A stretch of 60,000 bases of DNA from Glandiceps talaboti (lineage: Eukaryota; Hemichordata; Enteropneusta; Spengelidae), in NCBI RefSeq assembly GCF_964340395.1, contig NC_135566.1, positions 3,242,501-3,302,500 of the forward strand. Reading direction: 5' to 3'. Below, piece after piece: positions 37,385 through 48,800 of the stretch. The position numbers and the translations under genes are program-made. Within the stretch, counting starts at the first letter, position 1; each line of letters begins with the position of its first letter. The notes below the pieces were generated by a model. That model was given only the letters and a program-made list of their open reading frames with translations, ran no database searches and had not been told where the DNA came from.

Positions 37385-38180
37385 TTCTGTTTCATTATAG
37401 CCTCTTTTCGCCAGTTTCCAGGTGAAGAATTTAATTTTCTTTTGAAATTCTTTTTCGTTACTACATGTTCGTATGTATCTGATCGTTTGACCCTTAATGG
37501 ACCCTTTGAAGACTGAGTTCGGGCGGCAGTACTACCTGTGTAAATATTGGAATGAGTTTTGATATCCAATACTTTGTGTTATTGGTGCCGTTGACATTTG
37601 TGGATTGTGATATGTTACTTCCGTATCTGAGCTTTCCAACGAAAATTTGAAAGTTGGATGTATTTGGTTTATTTTTTCACTCAGATTATTTAGTTCAACT
37701 TGGGTGCCACAAAATATCATGAAAACGCCACCCCTGAAATGTGTCCAGAGTGATATTTTATCCGTGTAGATTTCAATAATGCGACTTTCCAGTTCATGGA
37801 ATGTCGGCTATTTCGGGTGATGCCCAAGAGCCAATGCACATGCATGTTTGTGTGTAGAATTCTCCTTTAAATTTAAATGTGTTTTTCGTGAGAATCACAT
37901 AATAGTTTTAGGAGATGCACAGGTGGTGGTTTTGGAATGCTATAGTCGATTGTTTGTGTAACTGGCGAGTCAAGTGCTTCGACAACTGACTGCATTGCGC
38001 CAGACTGCAAAGTATGTGTGTACATACCACATGTAAAGTGACTAGTATCCAATTTTCAGGAACTACATACAGTAGCTTCTGATGCCATGTGATGATACAC
38101 TTTGTGCAAGTGTGAGACATATCTCGCTGGACACCCACAAATGAGATCCCATTGGTCTTCAACACAACATACAGTCTCTA
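37385..38180 (-). pseudogene. Penelope-like retroelement, broken reverse transcriptase core
   Basis: Several minus-strand frames, interrupted by stops and frameshifts, together read like the reverse transcriptase of Penelope-like elements as I know the family. In order they show a DVV-MYT-like segment and DSPVTQTIDYSIPKPP (about 38050-37930), FKFKGEFYTQ and GSWASPEIADI (about 37890-37800), FCGTQVELNNLSEKINQIHP with FKFSLESSDTEVTY (about 37720-37610), then NSFQYLHR and SSKGPLRV. The catalytic region is not intact in one frame, so the copy is dead. Penelope-like is favoured over LINE or LTR types because of the HPTFKF...SDTEVT block. Confidence 0.65.
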
Positions 38181-38184
38181 TATT

Positions 38185-38335
38185 AACGGATCTCATCTAC
38201 GAGATGCAATAACTAAACACTGGGACGTAATAGCAGACAATGAGATATGAAATCAATTATATCCAAAAAGACCAATCATAGCACAGAAGCGAAACATAAA
38301 CTTAAAAGACAAATAGGTTAACACTCAATTGCAGC
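38185..38335 (+). pseudogene. Penelope-like element, C-terminal piece in opposite orientation
   Basis: On the plus strand one frame reads LRDAITKHWDVIADNEI, a stop, then NQLYPKRPIIAQKRNINLKD. This matches the thumb region that follows the reverse transcriptase core in Penelope-like proteins (KHW..I, then P-I-I-A-x-x-R-N-x-N-L-x-D). It directly abuts the minus-strand core, so the element is inverted on itself near 38180. Confidence 0.6.
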
Positions 38336-38378
38336 ATTCCGAATTTAAAAATCTAACGGAAATAAAACGAGATAATAT

Positions 38379-39730
38379 TATGATATAGTATAGTATAGTA
38401 TATAGTACAATATATAGTATATAGCACAGTCTAGTATATAGTATATTATAGTATAGTATAGTATATAGTATAGTATAGTATATAGTAAAGTATAGTATAG
38501 TATAGTATGGTATAGTAGAGTATAGTATAGTATAGTATGATATAGTATAGTATACTATATAGTACAGTATATAGTTTAGTATAGTATAGTATAGTATGGT
38601 ACATAGTATAGAGCATAGTATAGTGTATAGTGTAGTCTAGTATATAGTATAGTATAGTATAGTATAGTATAGTATAGTATAGTATAGTATAGTATAGTAT
38701 AGTATAGTATAGTATAGTATAGTATAGTATATAGTACAGTATAGTATAGAATAGTCTAGAATATAGTATATAGTATAATATAGTATAGAATAGTATAGTA
38801 TAGTATAGTATATAGTACAGGATATAGCATAGTCTAGTATATAGTGCAGTATAGTATAGTATAGTATAGTATAGTATAGTATAGTATAGTATAGTATAGT
38901 ATAGTATAGTATAGTATAGCATAGTACAGTATAGTATAGTATATAGTACAGAATATAGTATATAGTATAGTCTAGTATATAGCATAGTATAGTATAGTAT
39001 AGTACAGTGTATATTGTATAGTATAGCGTATAGTATAATATAGTTTATCATATATAGTATATTAAAATATATAGTACAGTATACAGTATATAGCATAGTC
39101 TAGTATATAGTACAGTATAGCATAGTATAGTCTAGTATATAGTATAGTATTGTATAGTATAGTATATATTTTATCGTAAAGACAAGTATATAGTACAGTA
39201 TATAGTATAGTATATAGTATACGAGTATATAGCATAGTGTAGTATATAGTATAGTATAGTATAGAATAGTATAGTATAGTGTAGTATATAGTACAGTATA
39301 TGGCATAGTCTAGTATATAGTATAGTATAGAATAGTATAGTATAGAATATTAGAGTAGAGTATATAGTATAGTGTAGTGTAGTATATAGTATAGTATAGC
39401 ATAGCATAGTATAGTCTAGTATAGTATAGTCTAGTATAGTACAGTCTAGTATAGTATATAGTATAGCATAGTCTAGTTTAGTATATTATAGTATATAGTA
39501 TATAGCATAGTTAAATACATAGTTAATAGCATAGTGTAGTATATAGTACAGTACAGTATAGTTTAATATATAGTATATAGCATAGTATAATATATAGTAT
39601 AGTATAGTATACTATAGTATATACTATAGTATAGTATATAATATAGTATAATATAGTGTAGTATACTATATAGTACAGTGTATAGTATATATCATAGTCT
39701 ACTATATAGTACAGTATAGTATAATATACC
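38379..39730. repeat. Pentamer satellite block, AGTAT sense
   Basis: Tandem TATAG/AGTAT with frequent variants (TACAG, GTCTAG, TATATAG) that recur as longer higher-order units, for example ATATAGCATAGTCTAGTATA. The Tyr/Leu/Ile-rich minus-strand frames across it are artefacts of a five-base repeat read in threes. Confidence 0.9.
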
Positions 39731-40246
39731 ATATACGATACAATACTATCCTATGCTATAATATATACGATACACTATACTATACTATATACTCTACTAT
39801 ATAATATACTACATTATACTATATACTACACTTGCCTATATACTATACTATGCAACACTACACTATGCTATATTCAATATACTCTACTATACACTACTAT
39901 ATTATACCATACTATACTATACTAGAATATACTATCCTATACTATACTATACTATACTATACTATACTATACTATACTATACTATACTATACTATACTAA
40001 TTTTATACGATACTATACTTGACTATACTGTACTATACTATACTAATTTTATATGATACTATGCTTGACTATATACTATATACAATAGTATAGGTATGCT
40101 ATAGTATGCTATACTATAACCTACACTATACTATACTATATTCCATATACTAGTATATTATACCATACTATACTATACTATACTACACGACACTATACCA
40201 TATACCATATACTCTACTATACTCTATTATACTATAGTATACTTAA
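39731..40246. repeat. Pentamer satellite block, ACTAT sense
   Basis: The same pentamer family in the reverse-complement orientation to the block on its left. The longest pure run is about 39935-39995. The switch of sense lies around 39725-39735. Confidence 0.9.
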
Positions 40247-40361
40247 GCAATAAACCACACCCTGGGGATGGTATACCACTCGGTTTTGAGCAGTGAACTC
40301 AATATATTTCGTTCACTGGTCAAAACCGAGTGGTATACCATTCCCAGGGGTGGTTTATCGC
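40247..40361. repeat. Hairpin element with 51-bp arms inside the pentamer region
   Basis: Arms 40247-40298 and 40311-40361 are reverse complements with only a few mismatches, sharing GGTATACCACTCGGTTTTGA and GCRATAAACCAC, around a 12-base loop (40299-40310). The sequence is unrelated to the surrounding pentamers and far richer in GC. Probably the folded end of a transposon. Confidence 0.85.
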
Positions 40362-40575
40362 TATTATATTATACCAGTATATTGAAACTGTCGGAAACAA
40401 GATATGACGCAACATTTTCTGGTTTCATTTGTGCCCCCATCCCTGCGCGGACTATAACGTTCGTAGACGAACAGTGAGAGAACATCAAAATTTGGACACG
40501 TGCCAACTGTGCATTATCGCTCAGTTTAGACGCGCTAGATCAATCAGATCTCTCGATTTGTGCCATCAATATACT
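40362..40575. other. Unique-looking insert right of the hairpin
   Basis: About 210 bp of non-repetitive, comparatively GC-rich DNA (GTGCCCCCATCCCTGCGCGG, TTAGACGCGCTAGATCAATC) bounded on both sides by pentamers. Short open frames cross it, but none is recognisable. Together with the hairpin it is likely one inserted element. Confidence 0.6.
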
Positions 40576-41815
40576 GGACTGTATACTATACTATATACCA
40601 CATACTCTATTATACTATAATCTACTACACTATACTATACTATACTATACTAGACTATACTAGATTATACTAGACTCTATACTATATACGATAGTGTAGG
40701 AATAGAATAATATTATAGTATATTATTGTACAGTATATAGTAGAGTATATTATACAGTACTGTATGGTATAGTATGCTATACTATACACTACACTATAAT
40801 ATACACTATACACTATATTCCATATATTCTACTATACTATAATCTACTACACTATACTATACTATACTATACTATGCTATACTAGACTCTATACTGTATA
40901 CAATAGTGTAGGTATAGAATAATATTATAGTATATTATTGTACTGTATATAGTAGAGTATATTATATAGTACTGTATGGTATAGTATGCTATACTATACA
41001 CTACACTATAATATACACTATACACTATATTCCATATACTCTACTATACTCTAGTATATTATACTATACTATACTAGACTATACTATACTTTGCTATGCT
41101 ATACTATATACCATATGCTCTACTATACTCTACTATACTATACTATGCTAGACTATATATGATAGTATAGGTATAGAATAATATTATAGTATTGTATTGT
41201 ACAGTATATAGTATAGTACGGTATGGTATAGTATGCTATACTATACACTAAACTATACTATATTCCACATACTCTACTATACTCTAGTATATTATACCAT
41301 AATATACTATACTATACTATACTATACTATTATATACTATAATATACAATACTATACTATGCTATGCTATACTATATACCATATACTATACTTTACTATA
41401 TACCATACTATATGATATACTATGCTATACTATACTACACTATACTATATTCCACATACTCTACTATACTCTAGTATATTATACCATAATATACTATACT
41501 ATACTATTATATACTATAATATACAATACTATACTATGATATGCTATACTATATACCATATACTATACTTTACTATATACCATACTATATGATATACTAT
41601 GCTATACTATACTACACTACACTATACTATATACTCTACTATATTATACTATACTATACTATTCTATACTATATAATATACTATATTATAATATATACTA
41701 CACTATACTATGTACTATACTATACTACACAAAATAACATATACTCTACTATACTATACTATGTACTATACTATACTACCAGTATACTATACTATATATT
41801 ATACTATATAATGTA
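40576..41815. repeat. Pentamer satellite block, ACTAT sense, with higher-order units of about 210-250 bp
   Basis: Longer units recur, each containing GTATGCTATACTATACACTA, a TATTCCATATACTCTACTAT-like segment and a GGTATAGAATAATATTATAG segment. Occurrences of the last start near 40699, 40911 and 41170. This shows unit-level amplification above the five-base level. Confidence 0.8.
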
Positions 41816-42488
41816 CTATACTAGACTATATATAATATGTACTATATATTATAGTATAGGTATCGAATAATATAGTATAGTATTGTACAGTATATAGTAT
41901 ACTATACTATGTAGTATGGTATATAGTATAGTATATAGTATACTAGTAGTATAGAATAGTATAGTATAGTATAGTATAGTATGGTATAGTATAGTATACA
42001 GTATAATATAGTACAGTATATAGCATAGTCTAGTATATAGTATAGTATAAAATAGTATAGTTTATGGTATATAGCATAGCATAGTATAGTATAGTATAAT
42101 ATAGTATAGTACATTGTACAGTACAGTGTAGTATATTATAGTATAGTATAGTGTAGTATAGTGTAGTATAGTATAGTATAGTGTAGTATAGTACAGTATA
42201 GTATAGTGCAGAATAGTAAAGTATAGTATATAGTATATAGCATAATAAAATACATAGTATATAGTATAGTTTAATATATAGTACAGTACATAGCATTATA
42301 GCAATATAGCATTATAGTCTGGTATATAGTACAGTATAGTATAGTATAGTTTAGTATAGTATAGTTTAGTATATACATGCAGTATAGTATAGTATTCTAT
42401 ATAGTATAGTATAATATAGTATAGTATACTATATAGTACAGTATATAGTATAGTCTGGTATATAGTATAGTATAATATATAGTAGAGT
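41816..42488. repeat. Pentamer satellite block, AGTAT sense
   Basis: The sense flips back to AGTAT at about 41830-41880 and persists to about 42488, with the same TACAGTATATAGCATAGTCTAG-like higher-order motifs as the 38.4-39.7 kb block, cited here only in part. Confidence 0.85.
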
Positions 42489-43090
42489 ATACTATACTAT
42501 ATACCATATACTATACTATACTATACACTATAATTTACTATATACCATACTATATGATATACTATACTATACTTGATTTAATACTATACTATACTACACT
42601 ACACTACACTATACTATATTCCATATACTCTACTCTACTATATTATACCACACTATACTATATTATATTATACTATGCTATCATGCTATACACCATATAC
42701 TATACTATATTATATAATATACTATATTATACTATATACTTTACTTGACTATATACGATACTATACTATACTATGCTATATACCATATACTATACTATAC
42801 TCTACTATACACCATATACTATACTTTACTATACTACACTATACTATATACCATATACTATACTCTACTATACTACACGACTATATACCATATAGTATAC
42901 ATTACTATACTCTACTATACTATACTATACTAGACTACCATACTAGACTATATACTATATAATATAGTACAGGTATAGAATATTACAGTATAGTATTGTA
43001 CAGTATATTGTATAGTACAGTATATAGTATAGTATAATATAGTATATAGTATATAGCATAGCATAGTATATAGTATATAGTCTATAGTCA
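42489..43090. repeat. Last pentamer blocks, ACTAT then AGTAT
   Basis: ACTAT sense from 42489 to about 42962, then AGTAT sense to 43090, where ordinary sequence resumes. These complete the alternating series. Confidence 0.85.
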
Positions 43091-45482
43091 TACACTATTA
43101 TAAGCCCAGTGGATGTATTTGTATTGAACAAAATGTTCACTTGGTAAGCCCACATAGGGCAAGTAAATAAATAAAACAAACTATACTATACTTTGTACTT
43201 GATCTTTTTTTCATTATCATTTGTGTCAATATGACTTGAAATGATTTAAACTTTTGAAACCCTAAAATTAGTGATACTTTTATGATATAACTAAGTTGTG
43301 TTTTACTTATGAATGGTGCTCTAAATGGCCTCCAAAAGGTGTTCATTTTTCAAAAGATCTTACCATGGGAGGGGGACACCCCCTCCCACTTGTATAGCAT
43401 GCACGCATGGGCATAGCATGCACTTCTCCCGACACTTTTTCAAGTTCTCTCCCTACTTTGAAACTTACTGAAACCCCTAGGTTTACAATTATGTTAATTT
43501 CATTTCTAATAATGTACTTTATAATTAGCTGAATTAATCTATAATGATAATAGTTCACTCAATGTAAGAGATATCCTAGAACTTTTGGTTACTAAAACCA
43601 TGAATATTTTGCACAGCTATGAACAGACAATCATACTTCTCATAGGGTTCCTGCCTAAAGAGCTTTATATATTGCAAGAAAGAACAAGAATATTTCTTGT
43701 CAACAGATGTGGGGGGGGGGGGGCAGTGTTTTTTTATTTGTCAGCAGGGGTGGGGTGAACAAAAAGTCAGCGTAAAATCTGATCGCTCCCTAAAATCAGT
43801 CTCATTCAACAACAAAAAATAAAACTGAATCAAATAAAATGAAATCATTCACCACTTACATGCTAGCTTCACTCTGTGTATAACATGTAAAATTGTCAGA
43901 TATATAGAAGTCCACACTGGTTTTCTGTTCATTTTACATTTTATTACTTATTAATATTATCCATGATTTAAGTTATATGACTATATCTCTTTGCAATATC
44001 CAAAATTTTTCTAATGACAAAAGATTGTGTCTTTTAACATTCTCATTTAACAAGTGCTTGAAGTACAAATTACAAAAACACATGTGTGTTTACACCAACG
44101 AAGAGAGCCAAGAGACAAGATTAAACAAAATTCACATTTTTATACCTAATTTTCATGTCACTGATGAGATCATCATATGCTTAACACTTCTTCATCTATA
44201 TACCCCAAGAGCCATTCAAATTAATTTCCAGCTCATTACTTTTGGAATTAAAGATTATTTTACCAAAAAGACACATTTTAGCCATAATTTGCATATCAAT
44301 AATGGAATCATCATGTTCTGAATAATTCTTAAAGCAATAAAAAAAAATAATTGTTTGATTCCGGTTATCTGACCCTGCCTAGTTTTTCACTGCCGACCCT
44401 AACCTTTTTATTAACAAGTTCAAGAAAAAAATTGTAACATCACAAAAATTATGAAGTCTCGCAAGAATTGGTGGATGCACAAACTGACATCAATTTAAAA
44501 AGACAATATAAAACTTTTCTTCCAAAATGTAATGACTGTACATCTGATGAGAAGAAACCAAAAACAGAGAGCATATGGAGAACAATGAAAAACATAACTA
44601 CCTCAGATATGAAAAAAAATATTTAGAAAAAAAGAAATATAAAATGGCATTGTAGCACAACTATTGTTTTCCAAAATACTGCCAATGGCGATGTAGCACA
44701 ACTGTAGTTTTTTAAAATATTTATCCATATGCTAGTCCATTCTAAAAATAGGTGTTCATTTGTTGAATGACTATCCAGTTGCCTATCCAACCATGTTATG
44801 TTTGTCACATATGTGATTATTGGGCTGTTGCCATGGGCGGGGCCACTGTTGCTAGGGATATTTGCATACATTTTTTGAATGTTTACTAACTGCCTACCAG
44901 ATGGTGTTCTTATTTAACCAAAATATACTGCCATTTGGTTGTTGCTAAGGCCATGGTCATGGTTGCTAGGGCCAATTGTGTCAAACTATTCTAAAGGAAA
45001 TCTGCAGAACAACACTTCTAGAACCATCTCACCAAATTTCAGTTTCCCTGACCAAGTACTTTTTGACCAATTTACATGTTTACACCTAATTTGGATGTTA
45101 CTGATGAGATCATTATATGCTTAATATTTCTTCATCTATACACCGGCAGATACATCCCTGTTAAAAGTTCAGCCCAATCTACTGAGTAGTTTTGGAATTG
45201 TAGGTTTTTAACCAAAAAGCCCTACTTTGCATATTACACATGGAAACATCATGTCATGAACAAATCTTAATTTACACACCCCTGAGAATGTTCCCACCAA
45301 ATTTCAGGCCAATCTGCCCAGTAGTTTTGTAGTTTAAATTCTTTGACAAAAATCACATTTTTGACCCAAAACCCATATATCTGATGTGATCATTTTCATT
45401 TGAACAATTTCACTACTAGACATCCAATATAACATGACCACCAAGTATCAAAGAAATCGGACTGCAGTTTTCGACTAAGTTG

Positions 45483-45486
<4 letters not shown>
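43091..45486. repeat. Dispersed-repeat region, no gene
   Basis: Two diverged copies of one element are seen near 44135-44335 and 45055-45270, sharing CACTGATGAGATCAT or TACTGATGAGATCAT, TATGCTTAA, TTCTTCATCTATA and TTTTGGAATT blocks. Between them, GTTGCTAGGG and GCCATGG motifs recur near 44828-44860 and 44939-44972. The right copy continues through ACCAAATTTCAGGCCAATCT to an AC tail. A 13-base G run lies at 43711. Open frames here (for example 43977-44321) fall in the repeats. Confidence 0.6.

Positions 45487-45527
<41 letters not shown>
45487..45527. repeat. AC microsatellite
   Basis: About 20 AC units at the right end of the dispersed element, following GACTAAGTTGTTTAC. Such a tail is consistent with the 3' end of a retroposon. 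Confidence 0.9.
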
Positions 45528-45530
<3 letters not shown>

Positions 45531-45848
45531 TCATTTCAATTGTATTAAAAATGTTCAAAATAGAGCTCATGTCCTTGTGCACAACTAATTGATTTAAGAT
45601 CTAAATTTCTGTTTTACTACACATAGAGTCTGAAGTTATTTTTTTTCTCTTAGAGACGAGCAAAACAACAGCTTCTTTGAATAGGACATCTGTTATGTAC
45701 TGTGTAACAAACCTGTAAGAGATAAGAAAGTTAACAAAGGGTTAATACATTTACTGTTCAACTCTAAAACTTGCAAATATTTATGGTCAAAGTATTGGTG
45801 TAGTATTTGATCATGATTTCTTTTGCTAGTTATGTTTCTGTTAAATGA

Positions 45849-48800
45849 GATTTGGAAAAGAGCAAAGTTTGCAAGGCTAGGTACATGTAACTCTGGTGTC
45901 CGGTCTCAGTTACATGTACATGCTAAAAATCAAAATGGCTGACATTTTTCTTATTAATTTTAGTAGTTTAATCTAAGATGGATAGAAATAGGTGAAAAAC
46001 AGTGACAGTGTTATTGTAGCATGAATCAATTTCGAAAAGAGTATAGTTTGTAAGGCTAGGTAACTCTGGTGTCTGGTCTCCTAGTTACATGCTAATATCA
46101 AAATGGCTGACATTTTTCTAATAAATTTTAGTAGTTTAGTCTAAGATGGATAGAAATAGGTGAAAAACAGTGACAGTGTTATTGTAGCATGAATGAATTT
46201 GGAAAAGAGTATAGTTTGTAAGGCTAGGTAACTCTGGTGTCTGGTCTCCTAGTTACATGCTAAAAATCAAAATGGCTGACATTTTTCTATCAAATTTTAG
46301 TAGTTTAGTCTAAGATGGATAGAAATAGGTGAAAAACAGTGACAGTGTTATTGTAGCATGATTCAATTTGGAAAAGAGTATAGTTTGTAAGGCTAGGTAA
46401 CTCTGGTGTCTGGTCTCCTAGTTACATGCTAAAAATCAAAATGGCTGACATTTTTCTAACAAATTTTAGTAGTTTAGTCTAAGATGGATAGAAATAGGTG
46501 AAAAACAGTGACAGTGTTATTGTAGCATGAATGAATTTGGAAAAGAGTATAGTTTGTAAGGCTAGGTAACTCTGGTGTCTGGTCTCCTAGTTACATGCTA
46601 AAAATCAAAATGGCTGACATTTTTCTAACAAATTTTAGTAGTTTAGTCTAAGATGGATAGAAATAGGTGAAAAACAGTGACAGTGTTATTGTAGCATGAT
46701 TCAATTTGGAAAGGAGTATAGTTTGTAAGGCTAGGTAACTCTGGTGTCTGGTCTCCTAGTTACATGCTAAAAATCAAAATGGCGGACATTTTTCTATCAA
46801 ATTTTAGTAGTTTAGTCTAAGATGGATAGAAATAGGTAAAAAACAGTGACAGTGTTATTGTAGCATGAATGAATTTGGAAAAGAGTATAGTTTGTAAGGC
46901 TAGGTAACTCTGGTGTCTGGTCTCCTAGTTACATGCTAAAAATCAAAATGGCTGACATTTTTCTAACAAATTTTAGTAGTTTAGTCTAAGATGGATAGAA
47001 ATAGGTGAAAAACAGTGACAGTGTTATTGTAGCATGAATGAATTTGGAAAAGAGTATAGTTTGTAAGGCTAGGTAACTCTGGTGTCTGGTCTCCTAGTTA
47101 CATGCTAAAAATCAAAATGGCTGACATTTTTCTATCAAATTTTAGTAGTTTAGTCTAAGATGGATAGAAATAGGTAAAAAACAGTGACAGTGTTATTGTA
47201 GTATGAATGAATTTGGAAAAGAGTATAGTTTGTAAGGCTAGGTAACTCTGGTGTCTGGTCTCCTAGTTACATGCTAAAAATCAAAATGGCTGACATTTTT
47301 CTAATAAATTTTAGTAGTTTAGTCTAAGATGGATAGAAATAGGTGAAAAACAGTGACAGTGTTATTGTAGCATGATTCAATTTGGAAAGGAGTATAGTTT
47401 GTAAGGCTAGGTAACTCTGGTGTCTGGTCTCCTAGTTACATGCTAAAAATCAAAATGGCTGACATTTTTCTAGCAAATTTTAGTAGTTTAGTCTAAGATG
47501 GATAGAAATAGGTAAAAAACAGTGACAGTGTTATTGTAGTATGAATGAATTTGGAAAAGAGTATAGTTTGTAAGGCTAGGTAACTCTGGTGTCTGGTCTC
47601 CTAGTTACATGCTAAAAATCAAAATGGCTGACATTTTTCTAATAAATTTTAGTAGTTTAGTCTAAGATGGATAGAAATACGTGAAAAACAGTAACAGTGT
47701 TATTGTAGCATGATTCAATTTGGAAAGGAGTATAGTTTGTAAGGCTAGGTAACTCTGGTGTCTGGTCTCCTAGTTACATGCTAAAAATCAAAATGGCTGA
47801 CATTTTTCTAGCAAATTTTAGTAGTTTAGTCTAAGATGGATAGAAATAGGTAAAAAACAGTGACAGTGTTATTGTAGCATGAATGAATTTGGAAAAGAGT
47901 ATAGTTTGTAAGGCTAGGTAACTCTGGTGTCTGGTCTCCTAGTTACATGCTAAAAATCAAAATGGCTGACATTTTTCTAACAAATTTTAGTAGTTTAGTC
48001 TAAGATGGATAGAAATAGGTAAAAAACAGTGACAGTGTTATTGTAGCATGAATGAATTTGGAAAAGAGTATAGTTTGTAAGGCTAGGTAACTCTGGTGTC
48101 TGGTCTCCTAGTTACATGCTAAAAATCAAAATGGCTGACATTTTTCTAACAAATTTTAGTAGTTTAGTCTAAGATGGATAGAAATAGGTGAAAAACAGTG
48201 ACAGTGTTATTGTAGCATGATTCAATTTGGAAAGGAGTATAGTTTGTAAGGCTAGGTAACTCTGGTGTCTGGTCTCCTAGTTACATGCTAAAAATCAAAA
48301 TGGCTGACATTTTTCTAACAAATTTTAGTAGTTTAGTCTAAGATGGATAGAAATAGGTGAAAAACAGTGACAGTGTTATTGTAGCATGAATGAATTTGGA
48401 AAAGAGTATAGTTTGTAAGGCTAGGTAACTCTGGTGTCTGGTCTCCTAGTTACATGCTAAAAATCAAAATGGCTGACATTTTTCTAGCAAATTTTAGTAG
48501 TTTAGTCTAAGATGAATAGAAATAGGTAAAAAACAGTGACAGTGTTATTGTAGCATGATTCAATTTGGAAAGGAGTATAGTTTGTAAGGCTAGGTAACTC
48601 TGGTGTCTGGTCTCCTAGTTACATGCTAAAAATCAAAATGGCTGACATTTTTCTAACAAATTTTAGTAGTTTAGTCTAAGATGGATAGAAATAGGTAAAA
48701 AACAGTGACAGTGTTATTGTAGCATGAATGAATTTGGAAAAGAGTATAGTTTGTAAGGCTAGGTAACTCTGGTGTCTGGTCTCCTAGTTACATGCTAAAA

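Noticed and set aside
38446-42962. Many Tyr/Leu/Ile-rich open frames on both strands (up to 216 codons)
   Set aside because: They are a five-base AT repeat read in threes. The composition is fixed by the repeat, no domain appears and equivalent frames exist on both strands.
43977-44321. 114-codon plus-strand frame
   Set aside because: It lies within a dispersed repeat whose second copy near 45055 does not preserve the frame.
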